DNA of 57,730 nucleotides from JADJNW01 sp964517175 (GTDB lineage: Bacteria > Bacteroidota > Bacteroidia > Chitinophagales > Saprospiraceae). The stretch spans positions 1 to 57,730 of the forward strand of contig CAZFBU010000005.1 in the NCBI GenBank assembly GCA_964517175.1, in the 5' to 3' direction. The first letter of the stretch is position 1; every line of letters starts with the position of its first letter. A program made the position numbers and the translations under genes. The notes under the pieces are model-generated. The model saw only the letters and a list, made by a program, of their open reading frames with translations, was not told the origin of the DNA and made no database searches. Shown here one piece after another: positions 26,943-35,710 of this stretch.

Positions 26943-29900
26943 CTACTCTTCCAGTGTACGGATGGCTTCCTGCACCAGGGAAGTATTAATGCCCGGCATC
27001 TGGCGCACATCCTGCAGTACACGCAGCGCTTTTGCTTTGTCTTCAAGGGCTTTGCAGGTATATAGGAGATTTTTCAGATAGTCTTCGTTGCTTGGTTCGA
27101 GATACACCGCTTTGTAAAATTGATCCAGCGCAGCGTTTATCTGCCCTTTTGTCATTTGCACATTCCCGATCCGAAAATAAAAAACAGCCTGCTCCGGATT
27201 TAGTTCTAACGCCTTTTGGTAAACGCCAATTGCCTGATCCCAATTTTCTTTTCGTTCGTGCAAAAAGCCTGTATTGTCGTAGTACAGCATTTTCTGCGGA
27301 TTGGTCTCGATCGCTTTTTCAAAATTCGCCAGCGAACGGTCGTCGTCGCCCAGTTTCAGGTAGAAATTGCCCAGCCGGTTGTAATACACATCTTTCTCGT
27401 CGGATAGTCCAAGCGCCTGCAAATAAGCGCTTTCCGTCGCATTCCAATCCGAAATCTGCTCGTAGGCCAGCCCCAGGTTTTCGTGATAAATGGCGTTTTC
27501 CGGCTGTAGCCGAATGGCTTCCTGGTATGCTTCAATTGCTTTTTCAGTTTCGTGCTGCCCGTAGAAAAATACGCCCAGCAAATTGTGATAACCGTGGCGG
27601 TCTGCCGCCGGCGTAGCTGCCAGCGCGCGCAGATAAGCCGATTCCACCTCCGGCAACAGGTGAAGCTGCTCACTGGTGCGGGCTACATTTTCCCAGTAAA
27701 TCGCTGCATCCGGCAGGAGGGCGGCGGCCTGTTTGAAATAAGGTAAGGCCTCGGCGAAGTGCCCCTGACGATAGTACAACTGCCCAATGCGATTGATATA
27801 TACGTCATTGTCGGGCTGTAACTCCAGCGCTTTGGTAATGGCTTCGATAGCTTCGGCGTAGTGCCCCATGCCTTCTGCGGCCAGCGCCAGGTTTTCGTAA
27901 TAAACCGGCACATCCGGATTTTGCTCAATCGCCAACCGGTAATACTCCGCTGCTTTTTCATCGTTGAAAGAGCGATAGTACAAATTGCCGATAAGGTTGT
28001 AATAAACTTCCTTTTGGGCGGATCGTTCCAGTGCCTGGTGCATCACGCGCAGCGCTTCGTCGGTCATGCCTTTGCGTCCGTAGGTCGTTGCCAGATTTTC
28101 ATAACCAACAGGATCATCCGGCTTCAGCGCAATAGTCTTTTTGAAATACGTTTCTGCTTCGTCCAGCGCTTCCTCATTCAAATAAATCAAACCGATTTTA
28201 TTGGTGTAAATCGGTTCCTCCGGAGAGCGCTCCAATGCCCGCAGATAGGCTTCCAGCGCCTGGTCGTAGTCGCCCTTTATTTCATAGGCAAGCCCGAGGT
28301 TTTCGTGATAAACCGCCGGTGTCGGATCGCATTGAACAGCGGCCTGGTATTGTTCAATTGCCTGGTCGTTTTCGCCAAGTCGATAGTAATACACCCCCAA
28401 CCGATTGTGATATGCCGCTGCATCATCCGCTTCTGCTATTTCCACCGCTTTGTGATAAGCAGCACCCGCTTCTTCCCATTTTTCGAGGCTCTCATACGCC
28501 AAGCCCAGGTTTTCGTAATAAACCGGTTTTTCTATCTCTTCAATTGCGGCCTGGTAATGCGTTATCGCTTCCGCGTGCCGCCCTTGCCGGTAACAGAATA
28601 CCCCCAGCCGATTGTGGTAAATATCCTGTTCGGACTGCGCCACTGCCAGCGCCTGCCGGAAGGCTTTTTCGGCACCTGCAGCCTCCCCCAGCGCCTCCAG
28701 CGCCAGCCCCAGATTTTCAAAGCCCACCGGATCGTGCGGCTCGGCGGCTATGGTTTTTTCGTAATAGGATTTTGCAGCTTCGTAGTCGCCTTCCCGATAC
28801 AGCAAAGTGCCCAGCCGGTTGAGGTAGAGCGCGTTGTCCGGAGCTAACGCTATTGTTTGCAAATAGGCATTCTTCGCTTGCGCCATCTGCCCGAATTGCT
28901 GGTAAGCAAGCCCGAGATTGTCAAAATACAGGGGAAAATCATCCCGCAATTCGATAGCCTGTTGGTAATATTCGATGGCCTGGTCGTACAAACCGAGATT
29001 GTAATATAACAAACCGAGATTATTCAAAAAGACATCCCGATCATCCGCACTGATTTCAATTGCTTTTCGGAGCGATGCTTCCGCTTCTTCGATTTTGCCC
29101 AGCTTTTCCTGTGCCTGCGAGAGCGCATCGTAGGCCAGTGCGTCGTTGGGATTGTCAGCAATGGCAGCCTTTGCATACGCCTCCGCCTGTTCGTATTGAG
29201 CGTTCCTCAGATACAATTTTGCAACCTTGCTGTGGTGAGGCGTTGCGCCGGCTACCGGCTGGAGGTAAGCGTCAATAGCCGCCGGGATGTCGCCTGCCAG
29301 CTCAAGGGCAAAGCCTTTGTTTTGGAGGTACAGCGCATCTTCCGGGTTTAGCGCAATGGCTTGTTCGTAGGCAGCTACGGCGTCGGTGTAGCGGCCGCGG
29401 TTGTGGTAAAATACACCCAGATCATTGTGATAGCCTGCGTTGTCGGGATCAAGTTCGATGGCTTTTCGGTAAGCTTCTTCCGCCTGATCGTACTGTTGGG
29501 CGGCTTCGAGGGCCAAGCCGAGATTGTTGTGATACACCGCGTAATCGGAGTTGAGGCGGATGGCTTCCCGGTAATTGGTAATTGCCTTGTCAGAGTTGCC
29601 CCGACGGTAGTAAAAAACGCCCAGCCGGTTGTGATAAACGGGGTCCTGAGGGGCAAGTTGCCGCGCTTGCAAAAAGGATTGTTCGGCTTCCGCAAATTGC
29701 TGCGCAGCTTCATAAGCCAAGCCGATATTTTCGTAGTAAACCACCTCTTCCGGATTCAATCCAATCGCTCGCCGATAGTGCTCGATGGCTCGGTCGTTCA
29801 TACCCTGATTGTAGTAAACAATGGCAACCCGGTTTTGGAAATTGGCTTCGTAACTGTCGCCTTTCGCCGCGCGGATTTTCTCCAGCAGGGCAATGGCTTG

Positions 29901-31322
29901 CTGCCAATTCCCATTTTCGCGGTGGGTATCCCCCAGTTGGTGCAGTGTTTCAAGGGTTTTGCTGTCTTCCCCGTCCAATGTTAGAGATTCCAAAAGTGCA
30001 GCTTCGGCTTCTTCCGGTCTATTGAGCTTTTCCAGCATATCGCCGATGGCATCCAGCACGTATTTGCGCCACTCGGGGCGGAGCGGCAACGACTTTTTGT
30101 AGTAACGCAGCGCCGCTTCCCAATCGCCTTCGTTTTCGCAAACGAGCGCGTAGCCCCAGGGTCCGTCGAAGTGGTTGGGGGCTGCGTCCATCACTTTCTG
30201 ATAGGCTTCCCTGGCTGCGACAAATTGTTCCTGCAGCCGGTGAAAATTGCCAAGATTGATCCAGGCGAGCGGTCGCTTTTCATCCAATGCGATGGCTCTG
30301 CGATACCAGGCTTCGGCGGTTGCCGGTACTTCATTTGCCTGATAAGCGAATCCTGCTTCCACACAGGCAGGATACGCCAGGGTTGGCGCCAGGTGCGAAA
30401 TCTTTTCTACCCAGCCTTCGATCTGGTCGCTGTATGTTTTGAAAACTTCCGGCTTGCCGCAAATTTTGATAAAAGAGAAATACACGTTCGTTTCCCCCGG
30501 ATTTTTGCGCAGCGCATCCTGATACCATTCCAACGCTACCTCCTGCTTGCCTTCATCGGCATAACTTTCGCCCAGCCAAAGCATATTTTGTACGTCTTCG
30601 GGATCGAGTTCCAGCGCTTTTTGGAAACACAACCGCGCCTCTGCCGGCTTTAGGTCTTTTAGCAGGTATTCGCCCAGGGCGCGTTGCGTGCGGCTGTCGT
30701 CGGGCGCTAATGCCATCGCCTGGTCAAAGTACGCGCGGGCTTTTTCCATATTCAGCAGGTGATATAGTTCGATCTGACCGCAACTTATTAGTATTTTTGC
30801 CCGAACGGCGTCCGGCAGTATTTTTTCTTCTGCTAGTTGTTGAAACAATGGATAACACTCAAACCACCGTTCCTCCACAATGTAAGGAGCCAACTCCCGG
30901 TACGATGCAAACGCCTGCTGCCGATCGGCTGAGAGCTGCAATTCGAGCGCTGAAAGTGGCAGAAAAATTTCGTGAACCCACTCGGAAACGGCACGGGCAA
31001 AACGCTCCAGCCAGGTGTGCCAGCCAGCTTCTTCCCTACCCTCGCCAAAGGCTGCCTCCACCTGCTCGCTTTCGTAAGCTACCAGGTATTTTATAAAGAC
31101 GTCATCTGCTTTTTTTATAGCTGCAAACAGCGATGGTTGCTCCAGCGACCGCCCCAGCAAGCGGGTAACCTGCTCTCTGATGCGGTAAGGATCCGGCTGG
31201 GTGTTCATAAAATGGCGCAGTTCCTCCAGCATCTCCGTTGCGGTGCGCATGGGAGCTTCCGCCCGGGCTGCGGTGTAGTAGGCATCTGCCAAAAGGTTCG
31301 CTATGTCGTTTTTCGTTAGCAT
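26943..31322 (-). CDS. Giant tetratricopeptide-repeat protein with alternating repeat types
   Basis: 1459 residues. Residues 1 to about 160 are a helical, non-TPR head. The remainder is a nearly unbroken array of about 34-residue TPR units (over 30 by eye). From about residue 500 onward two repeat types alternate strictly: one reads like YHNRLGVFYYRRG, the next like YYENLGLAYE. There is no signal peptide or membrane segment, so it is cytosolic. It begins 15 bases after the CHAT-like gene, and the two surely form one operon. TPR arrays bind protein partners; a scaffold or sensor role for the CHAT-like protein is inferred. Plus-strand ORFs across it are artefacts of the repeats. Confidence 0.93.
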   Translation of the reverse strand: MLTKNDIANLLADAYYTAARAEAPMRTATEMLEELRHFMNTQPDPYRIREQVTRLLGRSLEQPSLFAAIKKADDVFIKYLVAYESEQVEAAFGEGREEAGWHTWLERFARAVSEWVHEIFLPLSALELQLSADRQQAFASYRELAPYIVEERWFECYPLFQQLAEEKILPDAVRAKILISCGQIELYHLLNMEKARAYFDQAMALAPDDSRTQRALGEYLLKDLKPAEARLCFQKALELDPEDVQNMLWLGESYADEGKQEVALEWYQDALRKNPGETNVYFSFIKICGKPEVFKTYSDQIEGWVEKISHLAPTLAYPACVEAGFAYQANEVPATAEAWYRRAIALDEKRPLAWINLGNFHRLQEQFVAAREAYQKVMDAAPNHFDGPWGYALVCENEGDWEAALRYYKKSLPLRPEWRKYVLDAIGDMLEKLNRPEEAEAALLESLTLDGEDSKTLETLHQLGDTHRENGNWQQAIALLEKIRAAKGDSYEANFQNRVAIVYYNQGMNDRAIEHYRRAIGLNPEEVVYYENIGLAYEAAQQFAEAEQSFLQARQLAPQDPVYHNRLGVFYYRRGNSDKAITNYREAIRLNSDYAVYHNNLGLALEAAQQYDQAEEAYRKAIELDPDNAGYHNDLGVFYHNRGRYTDAVAAYEQAIALNPEDALYLQNKGFALELAGDIPAAIDAYLQPVAGATPHHSKVAKLYLRNAQYEQAEAYAKAAIADNPNDALAYDALSQAQEKLGKIEEAEASLRKAIEISADDRDVFLNNLGLLYYNLGLYDQAIEYYQQAIELRDDFPLYFDNLGLAYQQFGQMAQAKNAYLQTIALAPDNALYLNRLGTLLYREGDYEAAKSYYEKTIAAEPHDPVGFENLGLALEALGEAAGAEKAFRQALAVAQSEQDIYHNRLGVFCYRQGRHAEAITHYQAAIEEIEKPVYYENLGLAYESLEKWEEAGAAYHKAVEIAEADDAAAYHNRLGVYYYRLGENDQAIEQYQAAVQCDPTPAVYHENLGLAYEIKGDYDQALEAYLRALERSPEEPIYTNKIGLIYLNEEALDEAETYFKKTIALKPDDPVGYENLATTYGRKGMTDEALRVMHQALERSAQKEVYYNLIGNLYYRSFNDEKAAEYYRLAIEQNPDVPVYYENLALAAEGMGHYAEAIEAITKALELQPDNDVYINRIGQLYYRQGHFAEALPYFKQAAALLPDAAIYWENVARTSEQLHLLPEVESAYLRALAATPAADRHGYHNLLGVFFYGQHETEKAIEAYQEAIRLQPENAIYHENLGLAYEQISDWNATESAYLQALGLSDEKDVYYNRLGNFYLKLGDDDRSLANFEKAIETNPQKMLYYDNTGFLHERKENWDQAIGVYQKALELNPEQAVFYFRIGNVQMTKGQINAALDQFYKAVYLEPSNEDYLKNLLYTCKALEDKAKALRVLQDVRQMPGINTSLVQEAIRTLEE

Positions 31323-31337
31323 GCAACCGATACCGGG

Positions 31338-33041
31338 CTAGTCCAGCCCCAGTTCTTTTTTTAAAGTATGAATTTGCGTTTTCAATATTTCGATCTCGTG
31401 TTCTATTTGAAAACCCTGATTGGCATCCGTTATTTTTATCTTTTCCTGCTCCAGGTGGTTCAGTTTTTTAATGAGCAACAACAGGCGTTCTTCCATTCCT
31501 TTTCTTTGCAGCAGCGTGAGTTGCTCGTGAATATCCGGCGAGGCTGCTTCGGCAGTAGTAACGGTAGGCTGCGCGCTATAGCCCGGCTGATTGGCGTTGT
31601 TGGCATTGCTGTCCGGCTGTTGTCGTCCGGCACCGGCGACGGTGGTTGGTGTTTTTTCGACCACCCTGCCCGCAGTCGTTTCGCTCGAAGACTCCTTGGC
31701 CGTTGCCTGCGAACTTGTTGACAACTGGGAGGGCAGCACCAGCCGCTTGCCGCAAAGGGTACACCAGTTTTCCGACAAGCTGAATCGCTTATTCGGATGA
31801 TTGGTACAAATTTTGAATTGCTCGCTCGTCTTTATTTTTTCGGTAAGCTTTGGCGTTACAGCCAATGCAAAAGGCCTGTGTACGGTCGTATAAAATACCG
31901 GACTGCCAAATACCTTGTGCGCGTAGTCGTCGTACTTCAGCCCGCGGCTGTCCTTCGAGCGGCGCGCCAGTTGGATGCGCCCTTCCGTCAGGGCATTTGC
32001 CACATCCTGCCCCTGCAGCAGGTTGTCGTACAGAATTTCCGTGAAGTGCTGCACCATCCAGTCTGGCACAGGGTTCTGAAAAGCAATGACAAACGGTATG
32101 CTCTTTTTCATCAGCTTCAGCACAATGCCGCGTTCGCGGGCATAATCATTCGTGGGGACGCCATCCGGAATGTGCAAAAAAAACAAATAGGGCGGATACT
32201 TCAACTCTTCAAAATAATTGGCAAACGTATCTTCATTTACCCAGTTTTCGATGAACTCCCCGTTGTTCATTTGCTGCGGAAAGCATATTTGGCTCATCTC
32301 GCCATCCATGCGACTACGCCCGATAAAGTGGATAATATGCGGATGAAAAGGTGTTTCTTCATTATCGGCAATGACATTTTGGAGCCTTTCGGCAAAATTG
32401 CCGGCATTGGGATCAATGATAAAGCGGTATTCAATCAGGTTGTCGTATTGCTGCTTCAAACGGTTGAAATAAGTCGTTGTGGGTTCTACGATGCTGGCTA
32501 CATCTTTCCGAACATCATTGGTGACAATGACCAAAACGCGCAGGGGCGGCTCAATGCGCTGCTTCGCCTTATCGAATTCAAGCCAGTGGCAGGAAAGCGG
32601 CAACTTGCGCACCAGATCAATACACTTGCGCAGGTGGGCGCCGAGAAAAGCCTGCGTTGCCTCATCTTCCTCATAAAAGAGATATTCCCAGGGCAGGAGC
32701 GACAGGTCGCCGGCAGATTCGTCAAACTCCAGCACGAGGCGATGCCGCTGCTCCGGGGATGCAATGGCTTCTTTGTAAAAGGTTTTAAATTTGATGCGAA
32801 GGGTATCTGCATTGAGCAACAAATTGAACAAAGTAGTGCCGAGTACCTGAAATTCAGCGATGCCGAAGACTTCGACTGCGTCGGCGGTGAGGTGCATATT
32901 GAGCACTTTCTGCAAAATGCGGGCAATGAGCCGGTCTTTTTCCAAACCCGTTGCCAGCGGATAGGGCGTACCCTGGTCTTCCCGCCAGCTTAGCCGAACC
33001 TGGTCGTGCTGCACCAATATGTGAAAGTCATCGGATTGCAA
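31338..33041 (-). CDS. CHAT-fold protein lacking catalytic residues, with zinc ribbon and coiled coil
   Basis: 567 residues. Residues 1-160 resemble the N-terminal part of CHAT proteins (LVLEFDESAGDLSLLPWEYL at 102-121). The CHAT caspase-like domain spans about 165-390. The motif that normally reads HFxGHG is HFIGRS (238-243), and the strand that normally ends LNAC reads LFFLHIPDG (286-294), so the His-Cys dyad is missing while the core (IPFVIAFQNPVPDW and NLLQGQDVANAL) is kept. A C-x2-H...C-x2-C zinc site follows (C412, H415, C427, C430), then a Ser/Thr/Asn-rich linker (440-505) and a C-terminal coiled coil. The start is a TTG at 33041: an in-frame stop lies seven codons upstream and no ATG intervenes. 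Confidence 0.85.
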   Translation of the reverse strand: MQSDDFHILVQHDQVRLSWREDQGTPYPLATGLEKDRLIARILQKVLNMHLTADAVEVFGIAEFQVLGTTLFNLLLNADTLRIKFKTFYKEAIASPEQRHRLVLEFDESAGDLSLLPWEYLFYEEDEATQAFLGAHLRKCIDLVRKLPLSCHWLEFDKAKQRIEPPLRVLVIVTNDVRKDVASIVEPTTTYFNRLKQQYDNLIEYRFIIDPNAGNFAERLQNVIADNEETPFHPHIIHFIGRSRMDGEMSQICFPQQMNNGEFIENWVNEDTFANYFEELKYPPYLFFLHIPDGVPTNDYARERGIVLKLMKKSIPFVIAFQNPVPDWMVQHFTEILYDNLLQGQDVANALTEGRIQLARRSKDSRGLKYDDYAHKVFGSPVFYTTVHRPFALAVTPKLTEKIKTSEQFKICTNHPNKRFSLSENWCTLCGKRLVLPSQLSTSSQATAKESSSETTAGRVVEKTPTTVAGAGRQQPDSNANNANQPGYSAQPTVTTAEAASPDIHEQLTLLQRKGMEERLLLLIKKLNHLEQEKIKITDANQGFQIEHEIEILKTQIHTLKKELGLD

Positions 33042-33068
33042 TTGCCGTTCGTTTAGTTTTTACGCAGC

Positions 33069-33099
33069 TAAAAATATCACAATTTTGCGGATGTGCAAA
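33069..33099 (-). promoter_or_regulatory. Promoter of the CHAT-TPR operon
   Basis: On the minus strand TTTG (33096-33099) and TATTTTTA (33069-33076) are separated by exactly 19 bases, the Bacteroidota spacing; seven of eight -7 positions match in effect. Transcription would start about 20 bases before the TTG start codon, which supports that start. Confidence 0.55.
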
Positions 33100-33223
33100 G
33101 CAGATGCGGATGTGCCGCAAATATTTTATCGCCGCCCCTGGCTTTGAATGAGAAATAATTGATCCCCGACGCAACAACCCGTGGTAATATTTTGTAAATT
33201 GCTTGTTTAAATGCTCCAATTTC

Positions 33224-34291
33224 ATGTCAACACAAGCCAGACTAAAGACACTCTTGGGTTTCGATGACCGCATCACGCTGCTGATCGGCATTCCGGTGGT
33301 GGCCTTCCTGGTGCCGCTCTTGTTCTTTCAAGCCACCCTCGCAGACGGACTCCCGGCATACCTGCCGAAATTCATCATTTCGCTTGTCTATACGATGGCT
33401 TACTGGTTTTCGGTACGCGCAATTATTATTTACATCAGAGGCAGGTTTCCTGATTATGAAGATACGCGAAAGCGAATTTTATATACCGTTGGTCTGGTTT
33501 CCATCGTGTTTTTTCTCATCTGCGCCCTGCTGGATCTGGCACACCTTTCTTTAAAAGATTTTGCACAAAACCCTAATGTTTCAAAGTTTGACTATCACGT
33601 GGCGTCCGCTACGGTGCTTGTTTTGTGCACAACGATCTACGAAAGTGTTTTCCTGTATTCGCGCTGGAAGCAGTCGGTGAGCGAAACCGAGCGCCTGCGC
33701 CGCGAGAATATCGAATCGCAATTGCAGGGACTGCGCGACCAGGTGAACCCGCATTTCCTGTTCAACAGCCTGAACACCCTGATCTATATCATTCCGGAAG
33801 ATCCCGACCGGGCGGTGCGCTTCGTGCAAATGCTCTCGAAGGTATATCGCTACATTCTGGAAATCAAGGACAGAAAACTGATTGAACTGGAGGAGGAACT
33901 GCGCTTCCTCGATGCCTTTGTCTTTTTGCTGAAAGAGCGTTTTGGGGAAAACCTGGAGATTCGCCTCCAGGTACCGGAGCGTTTTCACTCGTACCAGGTG
34001 GTGCCTCTTTCCATGCAAATGCTGTTTGAAAATGCCATCAAACACAACGTCATTTCCACGGAAAAGCCACTGACGATTGAGGTGCTGGTGGCGGATGACC
34101 ACCTGATTGTAAAAAATAACCTGCAACGCAAAAAGCAGGTGATGACATCCACCAAAATCGGCCTGGAAAACATCAAAAACCGGTACGCTTTCTTTTCTGC
34201 GAATCAGGTGCAGGTGCTTGCCCACGAGGAGGTGTTTGAAGTGCGCCTGCCGCTTATCAAATCTACTGCATCAACGCCGGTGACTGCTTAA
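33224..34291 (+). CDS. LytS/YehU-type sensor histidine kinase
   Basis: 355 residues. Four hydrophobic segments (about 20-40, 48-72, 88-108 and 126-147) form a membrane sensor without a large extracellular domain. A short coiled linker leads to the His_kinase domain: the phospho-acceptor is H177 in QVNPHFLFNSLNTL, and an N-box FENAIKHNV and GLENIKNRY complete a small ATPase domain. Such kinases normally pair with a LytTR response regulator, but none is adjacent. ATG 33224 (MSTQARL) is preferred to the TTG at 33203. It is divergent from the CHAT-TPR operon and overlaps the convergent lipoprotein gene by 4 bases. Confidence 0.88.
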   Translation: MSTQARLKTLLGFDDRITLLIGIPVVAFLVPLLFFQATLADGLPAYLPKFIISLVYTMAYWFSVRAIIIYIRGRFPDYEDTRKRILYTVGLVSIVFFLICALLDLAHLSLKDFAQNPNVSKFDYHVASATVLVLCTTIYESVFLYSRWKQSVSETERLRRENIESQLQGLRDQVNPHFLFNSLNTLIYIIPEDPDRAVRFVQMLSKVYRYILEIKDRKLIELEEELRFLDAFVFLLKERFGENLEIRLQVPERFHSYQVVPLSMQMLFENAIKHNVISTEKPLTIEVLVADDHLIVKNNLQRKKQVMTSTKIGLENIKNRYAFFSANQVQVLAHEEVFEVRLPLIKSTASTPVTA

Positions 34292-34644
34292 TTTTGGTTG
34301 GTGTCTCTTTTGACTTTTTTTGTAGAATCCTTCAAAAACGGACGAACGGGGGTGGAATCTTCCAACGTGCGCAGCTCGGGCTTTTCCGGGCGATCGGGTT
34401 TCAAAGGTTTACCCAGTGTATCCTTGAGCAGCCGCGCCCGCTCGATCATGACAGAATCAGCAATGCGCGTAGCCTCCTCAATTGCTTTCTGCTCGCAGTT
34501 GTTAAAAAAAATACGCTCATAGGAGACGAGCCGGCGTTCCAGTTCCTGCTGAATCAGCATGTCTTCCAGGGCCTGTTTATCTTCTTCCGATTCGCAGGCG
34601 GCCATTAGCAAAACAATCCATATACCGGTAAAAATCCTTTTCAT
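34288..34644 (-). CDS. Small lipoprotein, last gene of the lptB operon
   Basis: 118 residues. A signal ends LLMAAC, with the lipidated cysteine at residue 17. The mature part is short, charged and helical, with a second cysteine in FFNNCEQKAIEEA, and a proline/charged tail. Its start overlaps the stop of the upstream lipoprotein gene by an ATGA, implying translational coupling. The segment around the second cysteine resembles the matching segment of that neighbour, so the two may be paralogs. No named family recognised; location is the outer or inner membrane lipid face. Confidence 0.75.
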   Translation of the reverse strand: MKRIFTGIWIVLLMAACESEEDKQALEDMLIQQELERRLVSYERIFFNNCEQKAIEEATRIADSVMIERARLLKDTLGKPLKPDRPEKPELRTLEDSTPVRPFLKDSTKKVKRDTNQN

Positions 34645-34931
34645 TGGTTTATCTGCTCTTGAAATATTCTCGCCCGCAAACGTGCCTCTTCCGCCATTCG
34701 AACTTGCAGCAGGGAATCAACCGCTCTTGCCACGCGCGCTTCGTGCTCCGCTTCGCAAATGCTGTCGAGCATCGGGCGCAGCGTCGTGACGCGCTCCAGG
34801 TAGAGGGTATCCACGATTTCGCGCTGGCGATAGGTGAGTGCTGGCAGCGGGTCTTCCTGTCGTTCGCCGCAGGCAGCGAGCAACAGAGGTAGTACAAAAA
34901 TAACGGCGAAGGCTTGTAGTAGCGTTTTCAT
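34641..34931 (-). CDS. Small lipoprotein downstream of lptB
   Basis: 96 residues. The signal ends LLLAAC (cysteine 21). The mature protein is helical and charged, with a second cysteine in LDSICEAEHEARVARAVDSLL. It overlaps the lptB stop by 4 bases and the next lipoprotein start by 4 bases. The genetic coupling to lptB suggests a link with lipopolysaccharide export or envelope maintenance, but no Lpt component fold can be recognised by eye. Confidence 0.75.
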   Translation of the reverse strand: MKTLLQAFAVIFVLPLLLAACGERQEDPLPALTYRQREIVDTLYLERVTTLRPMLDSICEAEHEARVARAVDSLLQVRMAEEARLRARIFQEQINQ

Positions 34932-35710
34932 CGTTGTTCCAGATCAATGACTTTTTTACGCAATTCAAAATTCTTACCCAAATACACTTTGCGCACCATT
35001 TCATCGGCGGCCAGTTCTTCGGCGGTGCCGGCTTTCAGAATGCGCCCCTCAAACATGAGATAGGCGCGGTCGGTGATGGAAAGGGTTTCCTGCACGTTGT
35101 GGTCGGTAATCAAAATACCGATATTTTTAGTTTTGAGCTTGGCGACGATGTACTGAATGTCCTCTACGGCAATGGGATCGATACCGGCAAAAGGCTCATC
35201 GAGCAGAATAAACCGGGGGTCGGTAGCCAGTGCCCGCGCAATTTCCGTGCGCCGTCGTTCTCCTCCGGAAAGGGTATCGCCCCGGCTTTTTCGCACTTTC
35301 TCCAAGCCAAATTCATCGATCAGTTCCTCCAGTTTTTCGTCCTGCTCTTGTTGCGAAAGCCTGGTCATTTCCAGTACCGCCCGGATGTTATTTTCCACGC
35401 TCAGCTTTCGGAAAACAGAAGGCTCCTGCGGCAGGTAGCCAATACCTTTTTGCGCGCGCCGGTACATCGGCAGGTCGGTGATTTCCTCATCATTCAAATA
35501 GACATGCCCTTCGTTGGGTTTGATGAAGCCCACCGTCATGTAAAAAGTGGTGGTTTTTCCAGCGCCATTAGGCCCGAGCAGCCCCACGATTTCGCCTTGG
35601 TTTACTTTAATCGAAACGCCCTGCACCACCTGGCGTCGTCCGTATATCTTCACCAGGTCTTCGCAGCGTAAAACCATACTGGATGTGCCGTTGCTCTTAT
35701 GTTCAGTCAT
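34928..35710 (-). CDS. lptB: LPS export ABC transporter ATP-binding protein
   Basis: 260 residues with all ABC ATPase motifs: Walker A GPNGAGKTT, Q-loop (YLPQEPSVFR), signature LSGGERRRTEIARAL, Walker B FILLDEPFAGIDP and the H-loop ITDHNV. The pattern VGFIKPNEGHVYLNDEEIT and the FAGIDPIAVEDIQ segment are diagnostic of LptB, which powers movement of LPS from the inner to the outer membrane with LptFG. It overlaps the upstream barrel gene by 8 bases and the downstream lipoprotein by 4. An alternative start at the internal MVLRCEDLVK is possible. Confidence 0.95.
   Translation of the reverse strand: MTEHKSNGTSSMVLRCEDLVKIYGRRQVVQGVSIKVNQGEIVGLLGPNGAGKTTTFYMTVGFIKPNEGHVYLNDEEITDLPMYRRAQKGIGYLPQEPSVFRKLSVENNIRAVLEMTRLSQQEQDEKLEELIDEFGLEKVRKSRGDTLSGGERRRTEIARALATDPRFILLDEPFAGIDPIAVEDIQYIVAKLKTKNIGILITDHNVQETLSITDRAYLMFEGRILKAGTAEELAADEMVRKVYLGKNFELRKKVIDLEQR

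Noticed and set aside
27861..28847. 328-codon ORF on the plus strand within the TPR gene
   Set aside because: It is antisense to a clear TPR frame, and its periodic sequence mirrors the TPR repeat; several similar antisense ORFs exist along the gene.
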